The position numbers and the translations under genes were made by a program. From assembly GCF_013393905.1 (NCBI RefSeq), contig NZ_CP040272.1, positions 496,001-560,000 of the forward strand: DNA of 64,000 nucleotides, given 5' to 3'. The notes beneath the pieces are model-generated. The model was not told where the DNA came from and did no database searches. It worked only from the letters and a program-made list of their open reading frames with translations. Numbering within the stretch: position 1 is the stretch's first letter; each line of letters opens with the position of its first letter. This DNA comes from Nostoc sp. C052. GTDB taxonomy: Bacteria > Cyanobacteriota > Cyanobacteriia > Cyanobacteriales > Nostocaceae. Positions 33,901 to 42,875 of this stretch are shown piece by piece.

Positions 33901-34974
33901 AATAGCACATTGGACGATCCTGACCAGAATGGGAATCGTACTGCACGGCTGAGTCGTTTTACAGCCGATCCCAACACTGGTTACACTACTGCGATTGCTG
34001 GCAGCGAAGTTGTGCTACTAGGCACAAATGGCACTTGGGCGAATATCAGCCATCCAGATGGAAATAGCACAGATGTCTCACTTGGCTATGCACCATCAGG
34101 AATTATCAACAGAGTTACTGGTAGGCCCTTTACCAGCTTGCAGGATTATCTCAATAATCTTGATAAAGTCCAAAATGTCCAGAATTTTATAGCCAATGAC
34201 AGTGAATCTCACTCAGTTGGTTCTATTCGCTTTGGTACTGATGGCTCTCTGTTTGTTAGCTTAGGAGATGGTACTTCCTACAATGGGATAGACCCCCGAG
34301 CAATTCGCGTCCAGGATAAGAATAATTTGTCTGGTAAGATTCTGCGGATTGACGCGATTACTGGTCAAGGTTTAGCCAGTAATCCTTTCTACAACGGCGA
34401 TCCCAATAGCAATATTTCCAAAGTTTATGACTTAGGTCTGCGTAACCCCTTCCGTTTCACAATTGATAAAAGAACCAATACCCCCTACATTGGTGATGTT
34501 GGCTTCGCTACTTGGGAAGAGGTAAATGTCGGCAGACCAGGAGCTAACTTTGGTTGGCCCTTCTATGAAGGTGGCCTTGATGCAAATGGCAATCCCATCA
34601 GCCTGAAACAACCGGCTTACGCTACCTTACCTGCTGCCGCGCAAAATTTATACAATCCTGGCACAGCTGCGACAGCACCACTGTACACTTACAAGCATTT
34701 TGGTTCTAATTCGATTCTCGTGGGTGATTTTTACACAGGTAGTACTTTCCCCTCAATCTATCAAGGTGCTTTATTTGTTGGTGATTTCAGTCAAGGAACT
34801 ATTGATGCTTTGATCTTAGATAGTCAGGGTAAAGTTGTCTCAGTTAAGCGATTTGCTTCCCAAACAGACAGACCTAATCTAGGACTGCCTACACAAATCA
34901 CCACTGGCCCCGATGGCAATTTGTACTATGCAAACTTGACCGGAGGCCAGATTAATCGCTTCCGACCTGTTTAG
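31000..34974 (+). CDS. Large secreted-type protein: four PA14 repeats, two Calx-beta, sugar dehydrogenase domain
   Basis: 1324 residues. Four PA14 carbohydrate-binding-like domains start near residues 45, 198, 348 and 498 (each with NGLxGQYYDNIDFTNL and YNFYTTADDGVRLWVNG). Two Calx-beta calcium-binding domains (~648-755, ~760-865) follow. The C-terminal ~450 residues are a glucose/sorbosone dehydrogenase-like beta-propeller (GLLGIAVNPGF, SVGSIRFGTDGSLFVSLGDG, GANFGWPFYEGG), a PQQ-dependent family. Repeats 2 and 3 are identical at DNA level. No N-terminal signal peptide is evident, so type I export or surface display by another route is inferred. Substrate is probably a polysaccharide-linked sugar. 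Confidence 0.85.
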   Translation: MSVNDQLLSTTVSPTPTNTTTPLVVPLASSSLASQASASVLSQGNGLTGQYYDNIDFTNLKQTRTDATVNFNWGDASPDPSVGADTFSVRWTGQVEAKYSETYNFYTTADDGVRLWVNGVQLINQFVDQSATEYSGSIALVAGQKYDIRLEYYDNQYEAVSQLAWSSTSQTKEIIPQSQLYSNTSNTNTPAPASPVIGNGNGLQGQYYDNIDFTNLKQTRTDATVNFNWGSGSPDPSIGVDTFSVRWTGQVQAEYSETYNFYTTADDGVRLWVNGQQIINQFVDQSATESTGSIALVAGQKYDIKLEYYENQYYAVSQLAWSSTSQAKQIIPQSQLYSTNTPPSPVIGNGNGLQGQYYDNIDFTNLKQTRTDATVNFNWGSGSPDPSIGVDTFSVRWTGQVQAEYSETYNFYTTADDGVRLWVNGQQIINQFVDQSATESTGSIALVAGQKYDIKLEYYENQYYAVSQLAWSSTSQAKQIIPQSQLYSTNTPPSPVIGNGNGLQGQYYDNIDFTNLKQTRTDATVNFNWGEASPDPSVGADTFSVRWTGQVQAEYSETYNFYTTADDGVRLWVNGVQLINQFVDQSATEYSGSIALVAGQKYDIRLEYYDNQYEAVSQLAWSSASQAKQIIPQSQLYSAAIQTAITLGSPSATVNEGSGSVSVTILRNGDLSGTSSIKYATIAGTATAGVDYGSEGVESTGTLIFAPGQSSAQVSIPIVDDSLPEPDETFSFVIDQAVGATLGVQRTIGITIQDNDRSSIDFSQPVVNEGGGSATVTATRGNATGVASVDYTTVDGTARVGTDYRAVSGTLSFAVGQTTKTIVIPIIDDNIGESNETFSLRYSNAVGVQLTNPLSNITIIDNDSGNFALDTVASGLTQPTAFDWSPDGNTLFVAQKDGTVRVVKNGTLLATPFVNISGEVNNTRDRGLLGIAVNPGFGQSPNGNNYVYLLYTYDPPETNRSNPNNNPNSTLDDPDQNGNRTARLSRFTADPNTGYTTAIAGSEVVLLGTNGTWANISHPDGNSTDVSLGYAPSGIINRVTGRPFTSLQDYLNNLDKVQNVQNFIANDSESHSVGSIRFGTDGSLFVSLGDGTSYNGIDPRAIRVQDKNNLSGKILRIDAITGQGLASNPFYNGDPNSNISKVYDLGLRNPFRFTIDKRTNTPYIGDVGFATWEEVNVGRPGANFGWPFYEGGLDANGNPISLKQPAYATLPAAAQNLYNPGTAATAPLYTYKHFGSNSILVGDFYTGSTFPSIYQGALFVGDFSQGTIDALILDSQGKVVSVKRFASQTDRPNLGLPTQITTGPDGNLYYANLTGGQINRFRPV
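31591..32490. repeat. Perfect 450-bp tandem duplication encoding PA14 repeats 2 and 3
   Basis: Bases 31591-32040 and 32041-32490 appear identical throughout, including silent positions. The flanking PA14 units (31126-, 32491-) are very similar but distinguishable. This indicates recent duplication or gene conversion, and copy number could vary between strains or be mis-assembled. Confidence 0.85.
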
Positions 34975-35216
34975 TGATGACCTGAAGGAGGCAGGAGGCA
35001 GTCCCGATAAAACAAGTTTCTAAAGCCTTGGATGAAAGAGGGACAAGGGAGACAAGAGGGACAAGGGAGACAAATAGTAAATGACTCTTTCAAGTCAGGA
35101 GGTAGAAAGAAGGAAGTAAACTTTTTATACCTGATTTTAAATCCTGTACTTTATGCCTTATCTAGTTGAAAACTGCTGTATCAGTGAACAGTTATGCGAC
35201 TGTTCACTGATTTTGC

Positions 35217-36767
35217 TTAAGAGAACTTTGTCAAAAATCCCAACAATTTTTTGGTATTTGATGTCAAGAGTGTTCGACGATAAGCGTCAGCCGCTTTTTT
35301 AATTGCTTCGGCTTGAGTGGGATAAGGATGAATTACACTGCTTAATTTACTCAAACCGATTTTATTTACAATTGCCGTAGTCACCTCTGAAATCATCTCA
35401 CCTGCGTGACTGGCAACAATAGTTGCACCAATAATTTCATCAGAACCCTTTTTATGGTAGATTTTGAGAAATCCTGACTCTTCATCATCTGCGATCGCTC
35501 GGTCTACACTACTAAAAGGTATTTTAATTGTTGTCACCTCAATACCTAATTTTTGCGCCTCGTGTTCATACAACCCTACGTGAGCAATTTCTGGGTCAGT
35601 ATAAGTTACCCAAGGCATCACCAGATTACTGAGTTTCGAGCGTCCCAAACCAAAGGGAGAAAACAGGGTATTTTTAATTACAATGCGCGCTGCGGCATCA
35701 GCAGCATGGGTAAACTTCCAGTTCATGCAGATATCGCCAGCTGCATAAATTTTAGGATTGGTTGTTTGGAGATAATCATTTACCTTCACACCTTGGCGCT
35801 TGTCATATTCTACACCCACAGCTTCTAAATTTAGATTTTCGACATTTGGCGATCGCCCCGCACCGACTAAAATTTCATCGACAGTCACCGAATCTCGATG
35901 ACCATTGCTAGAAAAGTAAAGCCGTTTTCCCTCAGTGACAGTTACCACTTCTTCCAACTTGGAATTCAGTACTACCCGAATGCCTTCGCTAATCAAAACC
36001 TTTTGGAGAATTTTAGCAGCCTCAGCGTCTTCCTTATTGAGAAGATGAGAACCACTATGGAAAAGCACCACCTCACAACCCAAACGCCGAAAAGCTTGCG
36101 CCAATTCGCAACCAATGGGGCCGCCACCAATCACCGCCAAATATTCCGGCCGTTGAATCAGAGAAAAAACCGTCTCATTCGTCAGATAACCTGCCTGTTC
36201 AATTCCCGGAATCGCCAGTTGTGCAGCTCTTGCGCCAGTCGCAATTACAGCTTTTTTAAACTTGAGGGTTTTATCGCCAACTTCCACGGTATTTTTACTT
36301 GCAAATCGACCACTACCCAAAAAGACATCGACACCCAAGTTTTGAAACCGCTCCGCCGAGTCATTATGGCTGATATCAGCTCTTACCCGCCGCATCCTGG
36401 CCATAACTTTGGAAAAATCAACATCAATATTATGTTGGGGAATATTAACTCCTAAATCTTTAGCATTCAAGATTTCGCCAACGACGCGAGCAGAGCGAAT
36501 AATAGTTTTAGATGGTACGCAACCAACATTTAAGCAATCCCCACCCATAAGATGCTTTTCAATCAACGCTACTTTTAAACCCAAATCCAGACCTGCTGCA
36601 CCCGCCGCCACCACTAATCCCGCCGTACCAGCACCAATTACTACCAAATCGTAAACATCGGCGGGTTGAGGATTAACCCAATTTGGTGGATGGACGTAAG
36701 ACAGCAACTTTTGATTATACTCATCCACTGGGCGAACTGTGACTCTCTCGAATTCAGAATTGGTCAT
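35217..36767 (-). CDS. Mercuric-reductase-like FAD/NAD(P) disulfide oxidoreductase
   Basis: 516 residues. FAD site VIGAGTAGLVVAAGAAGL (~44), redox-active disulfide GGDCLNVGCVPSK (~75), NAD(P) site AVIGGGPIGCELAQAF (~215), FAD loop YAAGDIC (~340), and the C-terminal interface HPYPTQAEAIKKAAD (~480). The vicinal Cys pair that binds Hg(II) at the end of true MerA is missing (the chain ends LLGFLTKFS), as is the N-terminal metal-binding domain. Cyanobacterial proteins of this type are often next to TVP38 genes, as here. Physiological substrate unknown. Confidence 0.85.
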   Translation of the reverse strand: MTNSEFERVTVRPVDEYNQKLLSYVHPPNWVNPQPADVYDLVVIGAGTAGLVVAAGAAGLDLGLKVALIEKHLMGGDCLNVGCVPSKTIIRSARVVGEILNAKDLGVNIPQHNIDVDFSKVMARMRRVRADISHNDSAERFQNLGVDVFLGSGRFASKNTVEVGDKTLKFKKAVIATGARAAQLAIPGIEQAGYLTNETVFSLIQRPEYLAVIGGGPIGCELAQAFRRLGCEVVLFHSGSHLLNKEDAEAAKILQKVLISEGIRVVLNSKLEEVVTVTEGKRLYFSSNGHRDSVTVDEILVGAGRSPNVENLNLEAVGVEYDKRQGVKVNDYLQTTNPKIYAAGDICMNWKFTHAADAAARIVIKNTLFSPFGLGRSKLSNLVMPWVTYTDPEIAHVGLYEHEAQKLGIEVTTIKIPFSSVDRAIADDEESGFLKIYHKKGSDEIIGATIVASHAGEMISEVTTAIVNKIGLSKLSSVIHPYPTQAEAIKKAADAYRRTLLTSNTKKLLGFLTKFS

Positions 36768-37153
36768 TGGCGAAACCTCTTTTAAGAATTGAAAATACTA
36801 AAGTCAACATAAATTTGGAGACTGGTATTCTTTCTTTTGAATGATTGTTTAATAAGAATTACATCTTTGCACTGTTTTATCGGTTTGAGAATTGACAAAT
36901 AATCTACTTTGCTGAAATAGCAGGAAGTTTTCAAACGCATAGGCGCTTGCTTCTCAACGAGACGCTACGCGTAGCTTGCTTCCACGTACTCTTACAGAGA
37001 AGCAAGCTACGCGTAGCGTGCCGTAGGTAAGTGGTACGCCTTCCCGCAGGGAAGGGGCGCTGAGTCAACACACAGAGAAGTCTGAACGGTGGGGACACAG
37101 AGTTTTGTCAAAAAAATATTAAGAAATCAACAAATTTAATTAATTTATGCAGC
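36768..37153. other. Intergenic region with long inverted repeat
   Basis: A 21-bp perfect inverted repeat at 36962-37019 and a GCCTTCCCGCAGGGAAGG hairpin near 37040. Dispersed-repeat material, no gene. Confidence 0.55.
36962..37019. repeat. Inverted repeat with 21-bp perfect arms
   Basis: ACGCTACGCGTAGCTTGCTT(C) and its exact complement, 16-base loop. No U-run. The arms are themselves palindromic (GCTACGCGTAGC), a feature of Nostoc repeats. Confidence 0.65.
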
Positions 37154-38449
37154 TTACCCTGGCTGAGAAAATCCCTGGCAAGCGTCAATAATACAGGATA
37201 CTGTGCTGTTTACAAGTTTCTCCATCGTCTGGAGACTGATTGCCGGTTCAGAAAACGGAAAATTCCAAAATATTTTTCCCTGAAAAGTTGTGACAGTTGC
37301 ACAGAAAACACCTCCATAAGCAGCGAGCGATGGTATAAAGCTGATTTCTTCTATTTCGAGTGAACCGTAAACTCTGGGGATGTTTACTCGACCCACGTTG
37401 CTGACAGATACCGTCGCCAATACTTCATCAGGTCGTCTGAGAAGTGACTCGACATTATGACTGAACGTCAATACTCTGCTGAACACGTCGCCCTGCTCTA
37501 AACCAGCGTCAAGCTCTTGTTTTATATCCCGTGCTAATTCCCAGAATGATGCATTTATTTGTAGGGTGTGAAATGATATCAGAGATGAAGTCAGCACTAT
37601 CATGTTCTCATTGCTAACAACTGGTTTTAGACGTTGACGTAAATTAACAGCCGTTCGGCAACTCACGCGCACATCATTAGTCTGACCTGCGCTGATTTTT
37701 CTCACCACTGCAAATAGCATCGCTGCACAAAAAGCACCTTGCAGTGTTGTCTTCTCCTGCCTGCAAGTATTTATAAGCTGCTGAGTTAACTTGGAGTCTA
37801 GCTGTCTGTGGATAAAACCACAACGGCGTAACTCCATCGAAACACACTTCTCAAAACCCAAGGTTTCAACATTTAAAGGTTCTAGTTGGTGATACAGGGT
37901 CTCTTTCCTCAACCCATTTGTCGATTTAGGCAATAGCTCTTCGACGGGTGGAAGTGTGGGCAAGCTAATAACTTGAGTTATTGGCTGATTAAAACCAAAA
38001 TTCTGGCAATATGTCAATATTTCTGAGTACAGTTGAAGGCATGACAACCCATCTGATATGGCGTGATGCACTGTTAGGATTAGATAATTTACACATGATT
38101 CATTCATTGGCAGAATGAGTACAGCTCTGAGCAAACCTTTGCTACTGTCAATTTTTTCATTCAGCTCTTCCAAAACGACATCAGCCCACTGTTGATTGTG
38201 TAACTTGTCTACAATACGCAAAGGAATTAAAGGCATCTCTCCAGTTTGAAAGCGGAGATTATCTAAAGAACCAACAATACAAGAATTAAGAAGAGGGTGA
38301 CGACACTGTACAAGGTCTAGAGCTTGTCTGACCATTTCTGCATTTAGGGGGCCTTTGATGCGACCAACTGTTACAACTGAGAAACCTCCAGCATTACGAT
38401 TTAAGGTTTCCATAGCTTTCTCTATGTTGCCAAGTTCTCTGTTGTCCAT
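37154..38449 (-). CDS. Condensation-domain-type acyltransferase (PapA5-like)
   Basis: 431 residues, a single condensation/chloramphenicol acetyltransferase-fold protein. The catalytic motif HHAISDG (HHxxxDG) lies at about residue 128. The C-terminal half contains FSHNVESLLRRPDE and a SVSNVGRVNIPRVYG segment similar to the DFGWG-like region of PapA5 proteins. It probably transfers an acyl group to an alcohol or amine acceptor, as in lipid or polyketide ester formation. No PKS or NRPS genes are nearby, so it acts as a stand-alone enzyme. It shares strand with the TVP38 genes and the flavoprotein, but spacing (97 and 387 bases) argues for separate transcripts. Confidence 0.75.
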   Translation of the reverse strand: MDNRELGNIEKAMETLNRNAGGFSVVTVGRIKGPLNAEMVRQALDLVQCRHPLLNSCIVGSLDNLRFQTGEMPLIPLRIVDKLHNQQWADVVLEELNEKIDSSKGLLRAVLILPMNESCVNYLILTVHHAISDGLSCLQLYSEILTYCQNFGFNQPITQVISLPTLPPVEELLPKSTNGLRKETLYHQLEPLNVETLGFEKCVSMELRRCGFIHRQLDSKLTQQLINTCRQEKTTLQGAFCAAMLFAVVRKISAGQTNDVRVSCRTAVNLRQRLKPVVSNENMIVLTSSLISFHTLQINASFWELARDIKQELDAGLEQGDVFSRVLTFSHNVESLLRRPDEVLATVSVSNVGRVNIPRVYGSLEIEEISFIPSLAAYGGVFCATVTTFQGKIFWNFPFSEPAISLQTMEKLVNSTVSCIIDACQGFSQPG

Positions 38450-38545
38450 AGCGAATCTTCGGATTCTACACTCACGTTAATTTAGATGCGTTTGCCCTGG
38501 GGTTTTATCTGCAAACCTCAATTCGTGACATTCAAAGGATAGAAG

Positions 38546-39322
38546 CTATAAAACCTCATCTTCTAAAGCTTGTCGGGCAATACGGGTAATATAAATCGTC
38601 ACGGCGACTGTGGCAATTAAACCTAAAATCCGAATTGCCCATTGTAAAGTCGGGTTGTTAGGTTGAGCCTCAGTGCCAATCATGGCCAGATTACCTGCAA
38701 GGGAACCAATATAAACATACATGATGGTTCCGGGAATCATGCCTAGAGAGCCGATGAAGTAATCTTGAAGTGAAACTCCCGTGATGCCAAAGGCATAATT
38801 GAGCAAATTGAAAGGAAATATAGGGGACAATCGCGTTAACAGGACAATTTTTAATCCTTCTTTACCTACTGCTTGGTCAATGGCAGCAAATTTTTTGTTA
38901 TCTGCAATTTTACCAGCAACCCAACCCCTTGCTAAATAACGTCCAACGAGAAAAGCAGCCGTAGCGCCAAGGGTCGCACCGATAAATACGTAGAGAGAAC
39001 CCCAAACTACGCCAAAAATTACACCAGCCCCCAAGGTGAGAATAGAACCTGGGAAAAAAGCAACGGTAGCGATAATATAAAGGGCAATAAAAGCGATCGC
39101 TCCCACTGTACCAAGGCTATCAATCCACTGCAAGGCTTCGCGTAAAATTGCTTGAGGATTAAAAGAATTTAGATTTGCAGATTCTTGTGCAAAAGCTGGG
39201 TCTGTGTTTAACAAAAAAGTGGTCGCCAATATCAGTAATATTAATACACTAAAGCTAAAAAAAATCTGCAAGTTTCTGGTATCAATACTTTTAAATATCT
39301 GAATGATTGTTAGTTTTTTCAT
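38546..39322 (-). CDS. TVP38/TMEM64 family (DedA-like) membrane protein, copy 2
   Basis: 258 residues, about five or six membrane spans. The VTT-domain block is clear: FFPGSILTLGAGVIFGVVWG, VGRYLARGWV, LLTRLSPIFPFNLLNYAFG. Family members include DedA/YdjX proteins with roles in lipid scrambling and envelope homeostasis. The first 32 bases overlap the end of the upstream paralogue, so the pair is translationally coupled. An extra ~30-residue hydrophobic N-terminus precedes a loop with FAQESANL, perhaps a cleavable or lumenal segment. Confidence 0.85.
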   Translation of the reverse strand: MKKLTIIQIFKSIDTRNLQIFFSFSVLILLILATTFLLNTDPAFAQESANLNSFNPQAILREALQWIDSLGTVGAIAFIALYIIATVAFFPGSILTLGAGVIFGVVWGSLYVFIGATLGATAAFLVGRYLARGWVAGKIADNKKFAAIDQAVGKEGLKIVLLTRLSPIFPFNLLNYAFGITGVSLQDYFIGSLGMIPGTIMYVYIGSLAGNLAMIGTEAQPNNPTLQWAIRILGLIATVAVTIYITRIARQALEDEVL

Positions 39323-40049
39323 GACTTGTTATTTCTTCTATTGCCACACTTTGAACTAATTCTTTCTGAGCAACTTTTGTGATATACACAGTTACCGCAA
39401 CGGTAGCAATCAACCCAACCACTCGCATTATCCATTGCCAAACTTGAGTTTCTGGAGCAATTGGTTGATGCAAGGTGTCAATCATGGCAAGATTCCCAGC
39501 TAAAGAACCAATATAAACATACATTATAGTGCCGGGAATAATGCCGAAGGAACCTAATATATAGTCTTTGAGAGAAACCTGTGTTACTCCAAAAGCATAA
39601 TTTAATAAATTGAAGGGAAAGACGGGTGAGAGACGAGTTAGCAAAACAATTTTCCATCCTTCTTTAGCAACTGCCAAATCAATCGCTTTAAATTTAGGAT
39701 GTTTATCCATTTGTCGAGAAACCCAATCCCGCGACAGATAGCGTCCAATAATAAAAGCCAAAGTTACTCCAATTGTTGCAGCAATTAGCACATATACTGA
39801 ACCCCAAAATACTCCAAACAGACAACCAGCTTTGAGAGTTAGGAGTGAACCTGGTATAAACAGTAATGTTGCTAAGTTGAAAATGACTATGTAGGCAATA
39901 GGCCCGAAAGCACCAAGACTGTGAACCCAAATAACTAATATCTTTAAAATCCCCTGAAAGTTTAACTGTTTAGCAGCAATTATTAGAATGACAATTAGGC
40001 AACTTAGGAGTAGTAGTTTAAATTTGGAGTTTAATATATACTTTCTCAT
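39291..40049 (-). CDS. TVP38/TMEM64 family (DedA-like) membrane protein, copy 1
   Basis: 252 residues, a close paralogue of the next gene (shared LSPVFPFNLLNYAFG, GIIPGTIMYVYIGSLAGNLA, IGRYLSRDWV). Tandem duplication is evident. The proximity to a mercuric-reductase-like flavoprotein mirrors other cyanobacteria and E. coli ydj-type clusters as I recall them. Function in this organism unknown; it acts in the inner or thylakoid membrane. Confidence 0.85.
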   Translation of the reverse strand: MRKYILNSKFKLLLLSCLIVILIIAAKQLNFQGILKILVIWVHSLGAFGPIAYIVIFNLATLLFIPGSLLTLKAGCLFGVFWGSVYVLIAATIGVTLAFIIGRYLSRDWVSRQMDKHPKFKAIDLAVAKEGWKIVLLTRLSPVFPFNLLNYAFGVTQVSLKDYILGSFGIIPGTIMYVYIGSLAGNLAMIDTLHQPIAPETQVWQWIMRVVGLIATVAVTVYITKVAQKELVQSVAIEEITSHEKTNNHSDI

Positions 40050-40561
40050 TTTTGCAAGTTTTATGTTTATAATCTCAAGCTTCGTGTTCAGAATATCAAC
40101 ACCTCAAACCCAATGTTACTAAGATATACTACTTAAATGAGAAATAGATTAGAGAAAATTGAAAAATTACTTATAGTAATCCGGTTTGAATTTTGAAAAC
40201 ATACTGAGACTTAAATGCATATCCAGCAAGGATTTATCTCTAAAATCCGTTCAGAAATCAAATAGGAGTCCTATAGCTGTCATTACAGGCGGCTAATTAT
40301 CCCATTTAGGGATTGTTAAATATCAGACTAAATATTGATTAAAAGCCAATTAAAAATTGTCTAATTTCCTGCTTTATTTTTCTAGCATTAATCTAAATTG
40401 TCATCAATAACCTCTGGCTAAAAAAAAGTTATAAATGGTTTTGTATTAAGTATTTTTATAAATTAAGCAATGAATTTAATTTATTTCCAAGATTATCAAT
40501 AAAAATATTTTATGCCAAGATTTTTTATAAAATTATTAAACTTCTAAAAGGGGTAAGATAT
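40050..40561. other. AT-rich intergenic region, nothing recognised
   Basis: 512 bases between the TVP38 pair (upstream) and the carbonic anhydrase gene (3' end). No frame, strong hairpin or repeat was convincing. Confidence 0.5.
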
Positions 40562-41284
40562 TCAAGTAAGAATGTTGACTTTACCAGTGTCAATATCGTA
40601 ACAAGCACCAACAATTTTTAGTTTACCTTCACGGATAAATTTAGCTAAAATAGTTGAACTTTCTTGCAATTTTTCAGTCTGATATTTAATGTTGGCTATA
40701 ACCACATCCTGCATATTATCACCTGTGCTGAACTTTACCCTTTCTACAGATGGTTTGATGCCCTCAATAATTAAACCAATTCTGCCAGGAAGTGGTTCGT
40801 TTTTGATTGCTTCTGCTACTGCACCGCATCTTCGATGACCCAAAACCACGATCAATTGCGAACCCAATACTGCTGTAGAATATTCCAGACTACCTATCAC
40901 CGTGTCACTGACGACATTACCAGCAACTCGCACGACAAACAAATCTCCAATTCCTTGATCAAAGACAATTTCCGCAGGTACTCGAGAATCTGCACAGCCC
41001 AATATGGCTGCAAAGGGATACTGAGCTTTAGCAACTAATTGTAGACGTTCTAGTGATTGATCGGGATATTGACGTTTTTGCTGAATAAATCTTTGATTAC
41101 CATCCAGCAAGCGTCTGACGGCTTCATCTGGACTGATTTGATTAGGATTAACTGGGTGAATATCAGCAACAGCAGTTTGCTCTGAATTCCAAAAGCTATC
41201 ACCAAAACTAGTAGCTGCAATACCTACAACACTGGCGAATTTTAAGAAATCACGCCGTCCTAAAAATCCATTAATTCGATTCAT
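40562..41284 (-). CDS. Beta-class carbonic anhydrase with Tat signal
   Basis: 240 residues from ATG 41284; a TTG at 41335 would add 17. The N-terminus carries a twin-arginine signal (GRRDFLKFASVVGIAATSF), so export in folded form is expected. Zn ligands and Asp-Arg dyad are intact: CADSRVPAEIVFDQG, then GHRRCGAVAEA. It interconverts CO2 and bicarbonate in the periplasm, where it could aid carbon supply or pH control. It stands alone. This is similar in design to the EcaB-type exported enzyme of cyanobacteria, from memory. Confidence 0.88.
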   Translation of the reverse strand: MNRINGFLGRRDFLKFASVVGIAATSFGDSFWNSEQTAVADIHPVNPNQISPDEAVRRLLDGNQRFIQQKRQYPDQSLERLQLVAKAQYPFAAILGCADSRVPAEIVFDQGIGDLFVVRVAGNVVSDTVIGSLEYSTAVLGSQLIVVLGHRRCGAVAEAIKNEPLPGRIGLIIEGIKPSVERVKFSTGDNMQDVVIANIKYQTEKLQESSTILAKFIREGKLKIVGACYDIDTGKVNILT

Positions 41285-41615
41285 CAATCTACCTGACAAC
41301 AAAGCTGTTCCCAAGAAGATATCAGACTTAAGCAAGATATAAGAGTACCTTTTTACACGATTTAAGAGTTATTTAATCTTAAAATTAAAGCAGAATTTAA
41401 AACCTATATCTATACAGATTGACTGTTATCTACATCTAGTAAATTCCATTATTATTGGTCAATTTTAAAGCCAGGGTTAGCCAGAAATAGGATGGTTTTT
41501 CTAACACATCATCTTCTAGTGACGAAAAAGTATAATTTCTGTCAAAAGTTAAAACCCTCTATTGTTTGTATTTCCTGTCTTTTTGGGAATACTTAACAGA
41601 GTACTTGCTATAGAT
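41285..41615. other. Divergent intergenic region
   Basis: 330 bases between carbonic anhydrase and the coiled-coil protein gene, AT-rich, presumably two promoters. No motif was recognised. Confidence 0.45.
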
Positions 41616-42875
41616 ATGGCTTTTTTAAACAAAATAAACTGGAATTTACTACGTAAAAATGCTCCAAATAGCTCTGGGATAGTTCCCTCTGCTCCCAGTT
41701 CACAACCTTTAGTGCAAAAGCAACCTGCGACATCATCAACCCCTAAAAACCTTGCTGAGTTAGAGAAGCGGGGTATAGGTAATAGACTTATTTGGATAGC
41801 AATACTTATAGGCATTCCCAGTGGTGTAATTTGGGTTGCGAACCAGCCTTACCCGGTGATTCGCCGTCCGGTGATGCTCCATACACCTTTTTTGTTGCTA
41901 CCCAGCTACATCAGTATGGATAATCACTATCGGCAGGCGTTGGTATCAGTTGAGCAAGCTGAACAATTGATTGAAAAAGCTACCAGTCCTGCTGATTTGG
42001 CTTTGGGAGAACAGAAGCTACAAGAAACACAAAAACATTTAGATCAGTTACCAACTTCCTTTGTCAACGATTGGCCACAGTATAGATATTGGTGGTATGA
42101 CTCGCGATTCAGCATCTACGGTTTTAATGCATTTCGGAGTAAAGTTGGGCAGCTAGAAGCTCAGGTTTTTCAAGAAAAGAATGCTCAGTCGTTGCTTACC
42201 GACAATATGCAGACCTTCTTAAATGCAAAACAGCAATATGAACGGGCGACAACAGCGATTGATAAACAGACTGCAATAGCTGCTTGGCAAACGGCCCTGA
42301 ATCAATTTGAGCAGATTCCTGGTCAAACTCTGGCAGGAAAAACTGTACAAAATCAACTAGATAATTATAAGCGTGAGTTTCAGGAAGTTGTTGGATTGGC
42401 AGCAGGGAACGATCGCATCAGTGCCTTAATCACCGCAGCGCGACAATTTTCTTGGCAAGCTGCTAAAGCTGGTCAAAATCCGCCGCACACTGTTACTGAA
42501 TGGCGACAGATAGAAAATTTGTGGATAGAGGCAATTGAACGGTTGAAGGAAATTCCTTCAACAGATGTGGCGGGTTATACCGAGGCACAGAAGTTATTAG
42601 CAATTTATGAGGCTAATTTAGGTCAAGTTAAAGTTAGACGGCAAGCTGAGGCGGATGCTGTGGAAGCTTTGGAGGCAGCGCAACGAGAAATCGAAAGCTT
42701 GTTGGCTTCAATTCCTACGGATGCTCATGATGGGGAGCGCAATCGTGTGTTAAGCCAATTGCAAAGTATTATTCATCAATTAGAAAAGGTACAAAATGGC
42801 ACAACAACCTATTTGAAAGCTCAAGAATTACTACTATCAGCAAATAATAAATTAAGACAACTACAGATTAAATAA
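41616..42875 (+). CDS. Single-span membrane protein with long coiled coil, unknown function
   Basis: 419 residues from ATG 41616 (a TTG at 41562 would add 18). A Pro/Ser-rich N-terminal ~55 residues is followed by one membrane span (LIWIAILIGIPSGVIWVA) and the segment PYPVIRRPVMLHTPFLLLPSYISMD (quoted in part: PYPVIRRPVMLHTPFLLLPS). The remaining ~300 residues are Gln/Ala-rich helices, with repeated patterns of about 40 residues (QAEQLIEKATSPADL, QQYERATTAIDKQTAIAAWQ). I recognise this only as a cyanobacterial hypothetical. It may be a scaffold on the outer face of the membrane. Confidence 0.6.
   Translation: MAFLNKINWNLLRKNAPNSSGIVPSAPSSQPLVQKQPATSSTPKNLAELEKRGIGNRLIWIAILIGIPSGVIWVANQPYPVIRRPVMLHTPFLLLPSYISMDNHYRQALVSVEQAEQLIEKATSPADLALGEQKLQETQKHLDQLPTSFVNDWPQYRYWWYDSRFSIYGFNAFRSKVGQLEAQVFQEKNAQSLLTDNMQTFLNAKQQYERATTAIDKQTAIAAWQTALNQFEQIPGQTLAGKTVQNQLDNYKREFQEVVGLAAGNDRISALITAARQFSWQAAKAGQNPPHTVTEWRQIENLWIEAIERLKEIPSTDVAGYTEAQKLLAIYEANLGQVKVRRQAEADAVEALEAAQREIESLLASIPTDAHDGERNRVLSQLQSIIHQLEKVQNGTTTYLKAQELLLSANNKLRQLQIK

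Noticed and set aside
35898..36455. 185-residue plus-strand frame antisense to the flavoprotein gene
   Set aside because: Long but antisense to strongly conserved coding sequence; no recognisable features.
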